Positions 44,369-64,000 of a stretch of DNA of 64,000 bases are shown piece after piece. The notes beneath the pieces were generated by a model. That model worked only from the letters and a program-made list of their open reading frames with translations. It made no database searches and had not been told where the DNA came from. Position numbers and translations under genes: made by a program. Source of the stretch: Podarcis raffonei (taxonomy: Eukaryota > Chordata > Lepidosauria > Squamata > Lacertidae); assembly GCF_027172205.1 (NCBI RefSeq), contig NC_070603.1:6064501-6128500 (forward strand). The letters run 5' to 3'. Position 1 is the first letter of the stretch. Each line of letters opens with the position of its first letter.

Positions 44369-44399
44369 CTCACTGGGTAGATTGGTTTTGAGTGGGAGT

Positions 44400-44512
44400 G
44401 GGGAAGCTGTGACCCTCCAGATGTTGCTGGACTAAAACTCTAGTCATCATCCTTACCATTGGGCCATGCTCTCTGGGGCTAATGGGAGTCCAAGAACATC
44501 AGGAGGACCACA
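44400..44512. mobile_element. decayed hAT-type MITE
   Basis: gaccctccagatgttgctggactaaaactc against gggagtccaagaacatcaggaggacca forms imperfect inverted arms like other hAT MITEs here. Confidence 0.4.
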
Positions 44513-44542
44513 AGACACTCATCCATTCCTAGTTTAAATTAA

Positions 44543-44675
44543 GATGGTACCTCTGGTTACAGACGCTTCAGGTTACAGACTCCACTAACCCAGAAACGGT
44601 ACCTCGGGTTAAGAACAGTTTCAGGTTAAGAACGGACCTCCAGAACAAATTAAGTTCTTAACCCGAGGTACCACT
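44543..44675. mobile_element. Tigger-like MITE, short form
   Basis: GGTACCTCTGGTTACAGACG to CTTAACCCGAGGTACCACT. Contains cggtacctcgggttaagaac internally and gttctta-type mirrored motifs. The ends are slightly eroded, so TA duplication is not certain. Confidence 0.7.
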
Positions 44676-44679
44676 ATAA

Positions 44680-45029
44680 TAATGATTTAAATCGCCAAGG
44701 AAAATGGCCACTTTAAAACCATGAATTTGAATCCTGTTTCCCATTGTGGATTTGTACTTAGGTTTGTTAGACAGCAGCCTCCTCGTTCCAAGATCTCCTT
44801 TTGAGACTAGGAGGAGTTTCAGAAACAGCTTGTGATATTTAGCAAGAGGGTTCACAGGGTTTGTATGTGCCCATGCCTATGCGTTTGCCATTCAAAGGGG
44901 GAAAGTCATTTCTACTAGGCCTGCTCAAAGCACTTGACCGTCTGCCTACTATATCCCTTAGTCCCAGCCCATGAACCTTGACCTTACCTTCTCCCAGCTG
45001 GTGTGTGCGCATATTATAGGGTCACATCC
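44680..45029. other. no gene recognised
   Basis: Nothing was recognised in this stretch. Confidence 0.5.
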
Positions 45030-45163
45030 ACGCCATATGTTTAAAGCACATGGCTTCCTTCAAAGAATCCTGGGAAACATCAGTTGTTAAGGATGTTGGG
45101 AATTGCAGCTCTGTGAGGGGTAAACTACAGATCCCAGGATTGTTTTGGGAAAGCCGTGTGCTT
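45030..45163. repeat. inverted-repeat MITE-like element, copy 2
   Basis: Same plan as 5680-5815: caaagaatcctgggaaacat, tgggaattgcagctctgtgaggggtaaactacag, atcccaggattgttttggg. Its right end runs into a separate hairpin at 45168-45247. Confidence 0.6.
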
Positions 45164-45167
45164 GTTC

Positions 45168-45247
45168 GTAAGAAGCACCATGCCAAAATAACTGTTTTCG
45201 CAGCATAATGCACATTTGCACAGTTCCTTTGGCATGGTGCTTCTTAC
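45168..45247. repeat. perfect 20-bp inverted repeat, 40-bp spacer
   Basis: GTAAGAAGCACCATGCCAAA at 45168-45187 and its exact complement at 45228-45247. Together with the adjoining element it could be the terminus of a larger palindromic transposon. Confidence 0.75.
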
Positions 45248-46175
45248 AAGTAAGCTGCCGTAAGAGGCGCTTTGCAGCGATCAGTTTAGTTCCATTTTAA
45301 ATGGGCTTAAAGCTAGAATAGATTACGGATTGCAGATCACCGCCATGGGATGGGTTACTAAAGCAGGTGAAGGGTTGTGAGAAGATCCTTCTAGCAGACC
45401 ACGTGAGCTTCTCTCAGTGGAAACCCTAAGAAACAAAATAACTTATCAAGAAAGCACCTCATTCAGGTTTGCATTGAAAAATAAAATAATTATGAACTAA
45501 AACAAGAAAAGGGAAACCATGCTTTCCAGAAGAAGAGCTACTACTACTTTTTTGGTTTAAAGTTTTTTTGAGCCCAGGAACGCCTACCTCTTGCATCCTT
45601 GACATTTTGCAGGGAGCATTTGAACATAACACCCAGTGCATATCATTGCCACAATGAAACTGCCACAGAGATAGGGCATGTGCTGCTGCGGGGGGGGGGG
45701 CGACTTTAAACAATATCAGACCAGGGCCGATGGGGCATTGCTCATGGAAGGAAAAGCTCTAGCCCAAGCCACTAGCCCTGTACCCATAAATATTAGGGGA
45801 GGGAGCCAAGGAGGAACACTGCCTCCCATCAACTATGCAATGGCTCTTTGCTTCTTAATTTAGGAGAAAAAGGACTGTGGAGAGGAGAGGGGAGGAAGAA
45901 AGCCCAAGAACTATGTGGTGGTTAGATTGGGATTTTTCTCCTCCCTCCCTTCTTCCTGTGTGTTGGGTGATGGACCAGAGCCAGCCCACTAAATGTTTAG
46001 GGGATGTAGTTCTCCCAGAGGGCTATAGCTGCAGCAGCCTTTGTAAAAACATCTGTGAGCAGCTGGACATACTCAGAATAATTCAACATAGTGCTAAGCA
46101 GATTGCCTGAGGGAATGATCCACCCTCTCCCCACCTACCTCCTGCATGCTGTTATGGGGTTTCTCCTGACCCTCT
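45248..46175. other. intergenic, no gene recognised
   Basis: No coding or bounded repeat identity; G-run near 45690. Confidence 0.45.
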
Positions 46176-46179
46176 CAGC

Positions 46180-46430
46180 CAGGGGTCAGCAAACTTTTCC
46201 AGCAGGGGGTCGGTCCACTGTCCCTCAGACCTTGGGGGGGCGGACTATATTTTTTGGGGGGGAATGAATGAATTCCTATGCCCCACAAATAACCCAGAGA
46301 TGCATTTTAAATAAAAGGACTACTCATGTAAAAACACGATGATTCCAGGACCGTTGGCGGGCCAGATTTAGAAGGCAATTGGGCCGGATCCGGCCCCCGG
46401 GCCTTCGTTTGGCTACTATGTGAGTCTCAG
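46180..46430. mobile_element. hAT-type non-autonomous element
   Basis: Starts CAGGGGTCAGCAAACTTTTCC and includes cggtccactgtccctcagacc, ataacccagagatgcattttaaataaaagga and ggccggatccggcccccgggcc near the right end. TCTCAGC occurs directly at both sides (about 46174 and 46426), consistent with a 7-8-bp duplication. No coding frame. Confidence 0.7.
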
Positions 46431-46549
46431 CCAATGCGGGGGTATGAGGGGAGGAGAGACAGGGAAAGCCCTGTTGCACTAGCACAGGGGCGGACTTTGC
46501 TAATATGGTGCCCTGAGTGAGGACAGCATTTGGCACCCTCCCCATAGTA

Positions 46550-46857
46550 TTTCTTATTTTCCATGGCCTCGGTCCAGTATACCTGAAGGAGCATCTCCAC
46601 CCCCATCATTCTGCCCGGACACTGAGGTCCAGTTCTGAGGGCTTTACTGCGAGAAGCCAAGTTACAGGGAACCAGGCAGAACGCCTTCCCACCAGATGTC
46701 AAAGAGAAAAGAAACTACCAGACTTTTAGAAGACATCTGAAGGCAGCCCTGTTTAGGAAAGTGTTTAATGTTTAACAGACTATTGTATTTTAATATTTTG
46801 TTGGAAGCTGCCCAGAGTGGCTGGGGAAACCCTGCCAGATGGGTGGGGTATAAATAA

Positions 46858-46903
<46 letters not shown>
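46550..46903 (+). mobile_element. interspersed repeat with ATT-repeat tail, copy 2
   Basis: Sense copy of the 42335-42710 family: gacactgaggtccagttctg, gatgtcaaagagaaaagaaactacc, acttttagaagacatctgaaggcagccctgttta, gagtggctggggaaac, ggtggggtataaataaatt, then 14 or so ATT units to 46903. Confidence 0.7.
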
Positions 46904-49186
46904 GTTTTGGTACCGTTGCTTTTGTATGGATCTTCTCAGCAGGTACTCTGAAGTATTGTTAATGGAGGAAACTACACTGTCTTGTTTGAAGTTCAGACCA
47001 TGAAAGTTGAATATATAATTCTGGTGGCAGGCAACTGTGATGATTTGCCCTTTCTTTAGGAACTGGGGCTTTTAATGCAATTTTTCCTCTCTAGTATGGA
47101 GCATTTCTAAGGATCCCGTTATTAATAAAATCAATGAAGCATCTTCTGGCACCTTAACAGACATGTGTTGAACCAAGGCAAACCGTTCCAGAAGCTTTGC
47201 TAACACCATCTTGGTAGTCAAGATAACCCCACAATTAATTGGTAGTGGTTGTAGCAATGAGCTCATGTATGTTTATATGCACTTGCTTTGATATAAGCTA
47301 ATTGGCATGCTTTAATGCCATCCTTATTTGTGGGCTTGGGGTGCTGGGCTCTGAGCTCAGAAAGATCTTTAAGGCTTGGGTATTTGCCACCTATGCCCTC
47401 ATCTGGTCAGGTGAAATGACGTAGGCTGCTTTGTGTATAAAGAATGTACGCACAATTGCAAGCTATCTCCTTGCCGTGGTTCCTGTCCGGCGTCTGCAAA
47501 GGCTAGAAGACCTGACAGGCTGGTTTGCTGCAAGTCCACATCTTCTTTAACGAAACACTAGAACTGATCACGCTGTCATATTTGGCTTCCTTCTTTGCTT
47601 TTCTGCACCCAACCACTCCCACAAGCCCTCCTTTGGACCAGCAGTTTGGAACAACTTAACCAATTTGTCATGGCATAAACTTTTGTGGGTGACCACAGTA
47701 ACTTTGCCTTTAAAGTGCCACAAGACTGTTGATTTTGCTGCAGCACACTAATACTTCTCTGGACATTATTAACAAAGCTCGGGACTTCCTATTTAAATGA
47801 AACCAATATCAATTGATGACAATTTCTAACAGGAAGATGATGCAACAGTTTGTTATAGTTCCCTTTCAGCCAGTGCAGAAAGTGGTATCCAAGAGATGCT
47901 TCTCTCCTCTTCCATTCTCAGCAATTGATAGATAAGAAAGTGATCATTTCGCCATTCAGCTTTCCATTCAGTGTAATTCAGATAGAGGGGTGTTCCCAGC
48001 ACAGTAAAATTAGATTGTGTAATTCATGAATCGCAAGTTTGATAGGTGGAAGAATTCCATGTTAGAGTAGTTCAGTTGTTTAGGCACCTCATTTATGTGG
48101 GTCTAGTGTTGTGTCCCTGTTTGGTTGCGGTTTTGTTTTCATTTTTCCTTTTATTGTTTTGTAAAAAATGCAAATAAAAATTATTAAAATATATGATGAT
48201 GTAATAAGTCAGATCTTGACAGAGCCAGAGGAATGTCCTGCTAAATATTTAATCTGAAGTCAATACTGTGAATCTTAGGCTCAATTTTTTGCAGAACGCT
48301 TCACGCTCACCAACATTACAGAGTAACAGATGGAAGTGCAACAAAAGGAAATGATGTATCTTGGACCTAGGAGAAATTATGTTCAGACTTTCAACCAACA
48401 GGCTAGACCCTCATGAGAATACTCCATTCCATTTTCTCACCCTGCACCCCATTTTCCATTTCCAACTGATAGTGTAGATTCCATGGCTATTGTACAAGGA
48501 TGACCTTCAGTGGTTTTCTTAAAGTAAGTTTTGCATATCCGCAGAGGTATCTAATGATACTTTTACAAACCTCACAGAGTTCCCTGATCATTCCGATACC
48601 ATCCTGTTTCTCAGGTGCCCTGTTTTGACTATAATTTTGTCAGCACTTACAACCTAGATTTTTAATTAGAGGGAACAATTCCAGTTTGGGTGGCAATCTT
48701 GTATTATGGCTCCCAGCTTTAAGAATTAAGCCAAATCAATCATCCAGACACCACCCCCCAATTCTGTTACTTTATTATGCCTAGCATTTGTTTTATGCTG
48801 AATCTCTCTCCCTTGTATGATTTGGTTTTACTTGTTGGCTCCTCTTCGAACATTTTATTGACTTTTCTGCTCTCGGCTTTCATTGTAGTGATTGTCTGGT
48901 TATGAGCATTTAAGTCCAAGCCGCCTTGGGGGAGTCTCTCTCTGTATGCACACACAGTTAAGAGACCGCGCCTGAGGAGCATAGCATAATGGCAGAACAA
49001 GGGTTCTGAACATCCCATTTGATCGTAAGAGATGTTCAAAGTAGCCAAACATGAACTTTGGTAAGGCGCTGCTGCTTTCGATTTAAAATCTTTACTGAAT
49101 TTAAGACCAGAAGTCTTTTTGATAAACCTGCCACCACCTTTGGGGATGTCCAAGTGGTGTCTGTTAGCCCATTTCGTTTATACATA
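46904..49186. other. intergenic, no gene recognised
   Basis: No coding gene. 47672-47765 looks like a decayed Penelope-like 3' end (ataaacttttgtgggtgaccaca, tttaaagtgccacaagact, cagcacactaatac). 48110-48195 resembles an L1-type 3' tail (tttgtaaaaaatgcaaataaaaatt). Confidence 0.4.
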
Positions 49187-49886
49187 CCGTATTTTTCGCA
49201 CTATAGGACGCACTTTTTTCCCTCCAAAAATGAAGGAGAAATGTGTGTGCGTCCTATGGTGCGAATGCAGGCTTTCGCTGAAGCCTGGAGAGCGAGAGGG
49301 GTCGGTGCGCACCGACCCCTCTCGCTCTCCAGGCTTCAGGAGAGCCCCACCGCCAGCCCCACAAGCTCGGGGGACAGCGGGGAGGCGGAACGCCGCCATC
49401 CCGCTGTCCCCCGACTTGGTTAGAAGGCTGGCGGGGGGGAGAAGCCTGGTCCTCCCCGTCGCCAGCCCCGCAAACTCGGGGGACAGCGGGAGAGGCGCAG
49501 TGCGCCTTTCCCGCTGTCCCCCGACTTGGTTAGAAGGCTGGCGGGGGGGAGAAGCCTGGTCCTCCCCGTCGCCAGCCCCGCAAACTCGGGGGACAGCGGG
49601 AGAGGCGCAGCGCGCCATCCCGCTGTCTCCCGACATGGTTTGGAGGCTGGCGGAGGGCTTCCTCCTCCCCCAGCCCCGCAAGCTCCCAGAGCGATGCCAA
49701 AGCTGCGCACAGCTTCGGCATGGCTCTGGGTCCCGTTCTGGGGGAGGGGGAAGCTCGGGCATCCCCCACCCCAGCTCCGCACCTGGGGGGGGGGAAAATA
49801 ATTTTTTTCCCCTTTATTCCCCCCCCCCCCCCAAAAATCTAGGTGCGTCCTATGGACCGGTGCGTCCTATAGTGCGAAAAATACGG
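49187..49886. mobile_element. TA-flanked MITE family, copy C (700 bp, GC-rich)
   Basis: CCGTATTTTTCGCACTATAGGACGC to GCGTCCTATAGTGCGAAAAATACGG, almost perfect inverted ends with TA at 49185-49186 and 49887-49888. It has the shared ctccaaaaatgaaggagaaatgtgtg block. The interior holds a 62-bp perfect palindrome (49278-49339) and about three 110-bp direct repeats (gacttggttagaaggctggc at about 49413 and 49523, diverged at 49630). The very high GC gives long open frames on both strands that are not genes. Confidence 0.9.
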
Positions 49887-49889
49887 TAA

Positions 49890-50875
49890 ATAATACTGGG
49901 TTGGTTCCAAAGGTACTCTTTCACATTCTTGTGCTCACAGAAGGGCCATTTCTCCCACTTGTAAAACCTCTTGAGAGAGTATAAACATTGTGGAATCTTG
50001 CACAAGGGTCTGTGGAACAGCACCTGCAGCCATTTTTCTTCAGCTCATGGTTCTCTGGCTCTAACCCAGTGTGAAGGACCTCGAAGATCCTCAGCATTTT
50101 GCTGAGGTCCTAATCTCTCCTACCAGAGTGACAGGGATGAAGTGTCTTCTTAAGAGATGTAGGAGCGTATCATAAAAAGAAATGCGGTCTGCTGAATTAT
50201 AGTAAAATCAAGGTTACCGTTTAAAAAACACTTAAGGTGCACAAATGGTCAATCCTGAACAGTTGAAGGACTTAAGCATTTCCAACTATCAAGCCCATTT
50301 TAAATTTTGCTTCATCTAGATTGTTCAGTTTAGTCCCACAGCCTATGTCATATACCAGGGTGTAAGCCTCACTGACTTCAGTGTAACTTACTTCTGAGTA
50401 GAAATGCCGAGAACTGCAGTTAATTTCTGTGTAAGATCACACCTAGTCTTTGGGACAGAGATGCGTGGCTGGATGGAAGTTGCTGAACTAGGGACTGTCC
50501 AGAATGGCTTAGAGATTACCTTCATAGTTCTTATACTGTATTGCTGTATTATAATAATGGAGGAGGGTGTATTATAATTTTGTCTAGAATCCACACATGA
50601 AGATTCAAAGGTTCAGTATTTTTGTATTTTTTAAAAATGATTTCAGAATGGCTTTGTCTCACATTCAGGATAATAAATTATCTCCGCTTTATCTTTCTAT
50701 TAAATCACATTATAGGCCACTATTTCTTTGTTTTTGTTCTCAGGAATTATCTATATGCAATTTCAGACACAGTCTTCAGCATATTTAGAGGGAAGTAGTA
50801 ATTAACTTTAAGTTGTCACTTTAATATTTGTCATAGAAGTGTAGAACATTGCACATAGCATTAAACATACACCAA
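49890..50875. other. intergenic, no gene recognised
   Basis: Nothing bounded; a short repeat-like block gtaagcctcactgacttcagtgtaacttacttctgagtag lies at 50361-50400. Confidence 0.4.
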
Positions 50876-50878
50876 CCA

Positions 50879-50992
50879 ACATGAGTTTGACCAAACTGTG
50901 GGAGGCAGTGGAAGACAGGAGTGCCTGGCGTGCTCTGGTCCAGGGGGTCACGAAGACTCGGACAAAACTAAACGACTAAACAGCAGCAGCAG
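50879..50992 (+). mobile_element. BovB LINE 3' tip
   Basis: About 114 bp matching the end of 38863-39155 (acatgagtttgaccaaactg, gtgcctggcgtgctctggtc, gggggtcacgaag) with a cagcagcagcagcaa tail. Very short 5'-truncated insertion. Confidence 0.85.
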
Positions 50993-51091
50993 CAAACTCA
51001 AGTGCTGAGTCATTACAGCTGTGGAGCCAACATGGGGCAAAAAGGGGGTGGGATATCAATTTGCTTGGCAGAATCTCCCAAGGCTTGAAAT

Positions 51092-51456
51092 CAAGGTCAA
51101 GGTCAAGGTACCCCTGCCCGTACGGGCCAGTCTTGACAGACTCTAGGGTTGTGCGCTCATCTCACTCTATAGGCTGGGAGCCAGCGCTGTCCGCAGACAC
51201 TTCCGGGTCACGTGGCCAGCATGACGAAGCTACCCTGGCGAGGCAGAGCCGCACACGGAAACGCCGTTTACCTTCCCGCTAGTAAGCGGTCCCTATTTAT
51301 CTACTTGCACCCGGGGGTGCTTTCGAACTGCTAGGTTGGCAGGCGCTGGGACCAAGCAACGGGAGCGCACCCCGCCACGGGGATTCGAACCACCGACCAT
51401 GCGATCGGCAAGTCCTAGGAGCTGAGGTTTTACCCACAGCGCCACCCGCGTCCCAC
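51092..51456 (-). mobile_element. Sauria SINE, second subfamily, with TSD
   Basis: Flanked by an 11-bp duplication AGGCTTGAAAT (51081-51091 and 51457-51467). The left end caaggtcaaggtcaaggtacccctg is the complement of the BovB-like tail, the right end ccacccgcgtccc the complement of the tRNA-like head. Compared with 19559-19897 it has a different middle (ccgtacgggccagtcttgacag, actctagggttgtgcg). Confidence 0.9.
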
Positions 51457-51467
51457 AGGCTTGAAAT

Positions 51468-52150
51468 AGGATTTATTTATTTATTTTTGGTGAGGGGGAT
51501 CCTAAAGAGTGAACTCCACCTCCATGCCTATTGATAGGGGGGGGGGGAGCAACAGAAAACTGGGAACAGAATAGATATCCTTCAGAGACATAGGTAGCTT
51601 TGATAAATTTCCAGCGGTGAGAGAAACAGCACCAGTATCGTGGCCCAGCTCCTTGCCTGTCTACCTGAACTAGGATTATGCATATAGCTCCAATAGCAAA
51701 AAAAAATGAAATATGCAAACTGTCTCAATGGCAACAGGTTCCTGAAGGAGAAACTATTTTGGGGTAGGAGACCAAGCAATTTTGAATTACTTTCTTGGCG
51801 ACAAGTTGTGTCCTTCACATAGACGGCGACTCTCCCACCCCTGACTCTCCCACGCAAGGAGAAATCATGCATGTTACCTTGCCTCTCTCAGGCACACATT
51901 TACATGGATGGATTTTAATCATTTTTTTTTTAAAATCAGAAGAAGCCTTGAGAGATTGGAATCCTGAGAAGAAAAGCTATGGGCATGAGTTTTACCCTTT
52001 CCTCTCCCAAATGTTTTCCCTCTAGGGCAGGGCAGCCCAGCTTTTCGTTCCAAGTGGGTCACAAGTGTACTTCGACATGGAACCTGTGGGCCACACACTG
52101 CCTTGTTGCACAAGGGAGAGCAAGCCCAAAATGTGATGCCCTCCCTGCCC
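51468..52150. other. intergenic, no gene recognised
   Basis: No gene recognised. Confidence 0.45.
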
Positions 52151-52154
52151 TCCC

Positions 52155-52275
52155 AAAGTAATATGCCAGTTTTGGGAAGGAGGCAAGAAGCTCTGGCAGA
52201 GTCCTAGAGCCCTCTCCCACCTTCTTCCCAAAGCTGGGAAAGCACTAACCACGCTTTGGGAAGGAGGCAGGACCA
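52155..52275. repeat. old repeat, uninterrupted copy
   Basis: Matches both flanks of the hAT MITE at 2313-2448, reading gggaaagcactaaccacgctttggga straight through where the other copy carries the MITE plus the duplicated 8 bp. Confidence 0.6.
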
Positions 52276-52896
52276 CCACTCCAGGACCCTGACAGAGCCC
52301 TCATGTCTTTGGGGCAAATATTGGACCCTGTTCTAGGGAATATTTCCTAAAACTTCACTTTCCACCAGTTAATTCTGCACAAATAGAAAAGAAGGGAAAA
52401 AAACAGGCAGTGTTTACACAGTAGTGCTAGGCACCAACCTTCCTAACAAAAAAGTATTTTGAACATGCAGTTATTGTACTGTTTGTAACGTAATGGGTCT
52501 GTGCCTGTGAACTTTGGATGTACATTAATAAGCAGTGATAAGTGATGGCAGGATCCCAAATATGAGGTAGCATTTGCTAAGGGGATTACACCAACCAAAA
52601 CCTCTCACACAGTGGCAAAAGTCGTTCTCTGGGATCAATGATACAGAACAGACTGTTCTTTGCAGTGTTACTCAATTTTCCCCAGCACGAGTGCCTGAAT
52701 AAACTGTTTAAAACAGGCAATTTCTAAACTACAAACACTAGATCTAAGAATAAGCATCAACTCTTCAGAGCCAGGAAACAGAACAACACATACTGTATCT
52801 CTAAAGGAGCATTATTATCAATCTCTAGTTTTCTGATATCCCAGCGGTTCAGGCAACTTGAATTAGTAGAATCTTTTCAGTAAATAGGCAAAAGTA
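52276..52896. other. no gene recognised
   Basis: Nothing was recognised. Confidence 0.5.
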
Positions 52897-53263
52897 CTGT
52901 ATTTTTCGCCCTATAGGACGCACTTTTTCCCCTCCAAAAATGAAGGGGAAATGTGTGTGCGTCCTATGGGGCGAATGCAGGCTTCAGGAAGCTATCCGCT
53001 AGCCGTGGGAGACGCAGCTCTCCCACGGCTAGCAGAGAGCTTGCCGGCACCCAGAAGCTTGGGGCGCGCTGAGCTCAGCACGCCCCAAGCTTCGGGTTTC
53101 GTGCAGTCCTCCGCTAGCCGTGGGAGAGCCGCGCGACTTTGCGCAGCTCTCCCACGGCTTGCGGATAGCAGCTTGTTCTGGGGGCTGGGGGGGAAATAAT
53201 TTTTTTTCTTTATTCCCCCCCTCCCAAAAAAACTAGGTGCGTCCTATGGGGCGAAAAATACGG
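52897..53263. mobile_element. TA-flanked MITE family, copy D
   Basis: CTGTATTTTTCGCCCTATAGGACGC to GCGTCCTATGGGGCGAAAAATACGG, TA at 52895-52896 and 53264-53265. The interior contains several inverted repeats, including GCTAGCCGTGGGAGA at 52998-53012 against 53019-53033, and again around 53117-53159. Lies 100 bp beyond the NACA transcript end. Confidence 0.88.
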
Positions 53264-53380
53264 TAATGGGAGCATGCTGGCACCAGGATCATAAAGCACA
53301 ACTAATTGTTTCAATTTGAGTAATTGAATGTGTTGTTGACAACTAAGAAAAAGATGTGTGAAACCTTTGAAACCACAACT

Positions 53381-53386
53381 TTTATT
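53381..53386 (-). promoter_or_regulatory. NACA: poly(A) signal of NACA
   Basis: AATAAA on the minus strand (AATTAATAAAAGTTG), about 85 nt after the stop codon. This gives the very short 3' UTR that is normal for NACA. Confidence 0.8.
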
Positions 53387-53468
53387 AATTGATAGAAATA
53401 GTACAAATTTAATTCAGCTGCAATTTACTCTCCTCTGAAACAACCAAAAAGTTCCCCTTCCTGGGTGG

Positions 53469-64000
<10,532 letters not shown>

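Noticed and set aside
46861-46903. ATT run as an independent microsatellite
   Set aside because: It is the tail of the interspersed repeat at 46550-46903, as in the copies at 42335 and 59105.
49119-49889. 256-residue plus-strand and 194-residue minus-strand open frames
   Set aside because: They lie almost wholly inside the GC-rich MITE copy C, whose repeats and palindrome explain the absence of stops.

Overview
The window reads as a squamate reptile (lizard-type) genome. It combines exon-intron genes of vertebrate type with Sauria SINEs, BovB, L1, L2-like and CR1 LINEs, Penelope-like elements carrying hammerhead-ribozyme motifs, and many hAT and Tc1/mariner MITEs. The species cannot be fixed from the sequence.

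Three protein genes are recognisable, all on the minus strand. (1) A single-exon reprimo-family gene lies at 6745-7065. It is best explained as the third reprimo paralogue (RPRM3), because it sits beside PTGES3 in the block matching human 12q13, the HOXC paralogon, whereas RPRM and RPRML lie on the HOXD and HOXB paralogons. (2) PTGES3 (p23, Hsp90 co-chaperone) is complete: eight exons from a CpG-island promoter near 37.5 kb down to a poly(A) signal at 21.79 kb, encoding 160 residues with clean splice sites. (3) NACA (alpha-NAC) runs from its poly(A) signal at 53.38 kb past the right edge. Its six 3' coding exons and most of the giant muscle-specific skNAC exon (61115 to beyond 64000) are present. 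The first exons lie outside the window.

Layout: 1-6.7 kb is repeat-rich flank; 6.7-7.1 kb RPRM3; 7.1-21.7 kb intergenic with nested transposons; 21.7-37.6 kb PTGES3; 37.1-38.3 kb CpG island with several NRF-1-like palindromes; 38.3-53.3 kb intergenic (Gypsy-like fossil interrupted by a BovB end, an L2-like LINE with a long open frame, several MITEs); 53.4-64 kb NACA. The PTGES3-NACA order and common strand match the human arrangement.

The non-genic part is informative. Many insertions keep clear target-site duplications (8 bp for hAT, TA for the mariner-type elements, 12-14 bp for LINE, SINE and Penelope insertions), so the nesting order can be read directly. One TA-flanked MITE family has constant ends but a different interior in each of five copies, including a perfect 62-bp palindrome and a 154-bp tandem array. 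Most stretches between genes hold no recognisable coding sequence.
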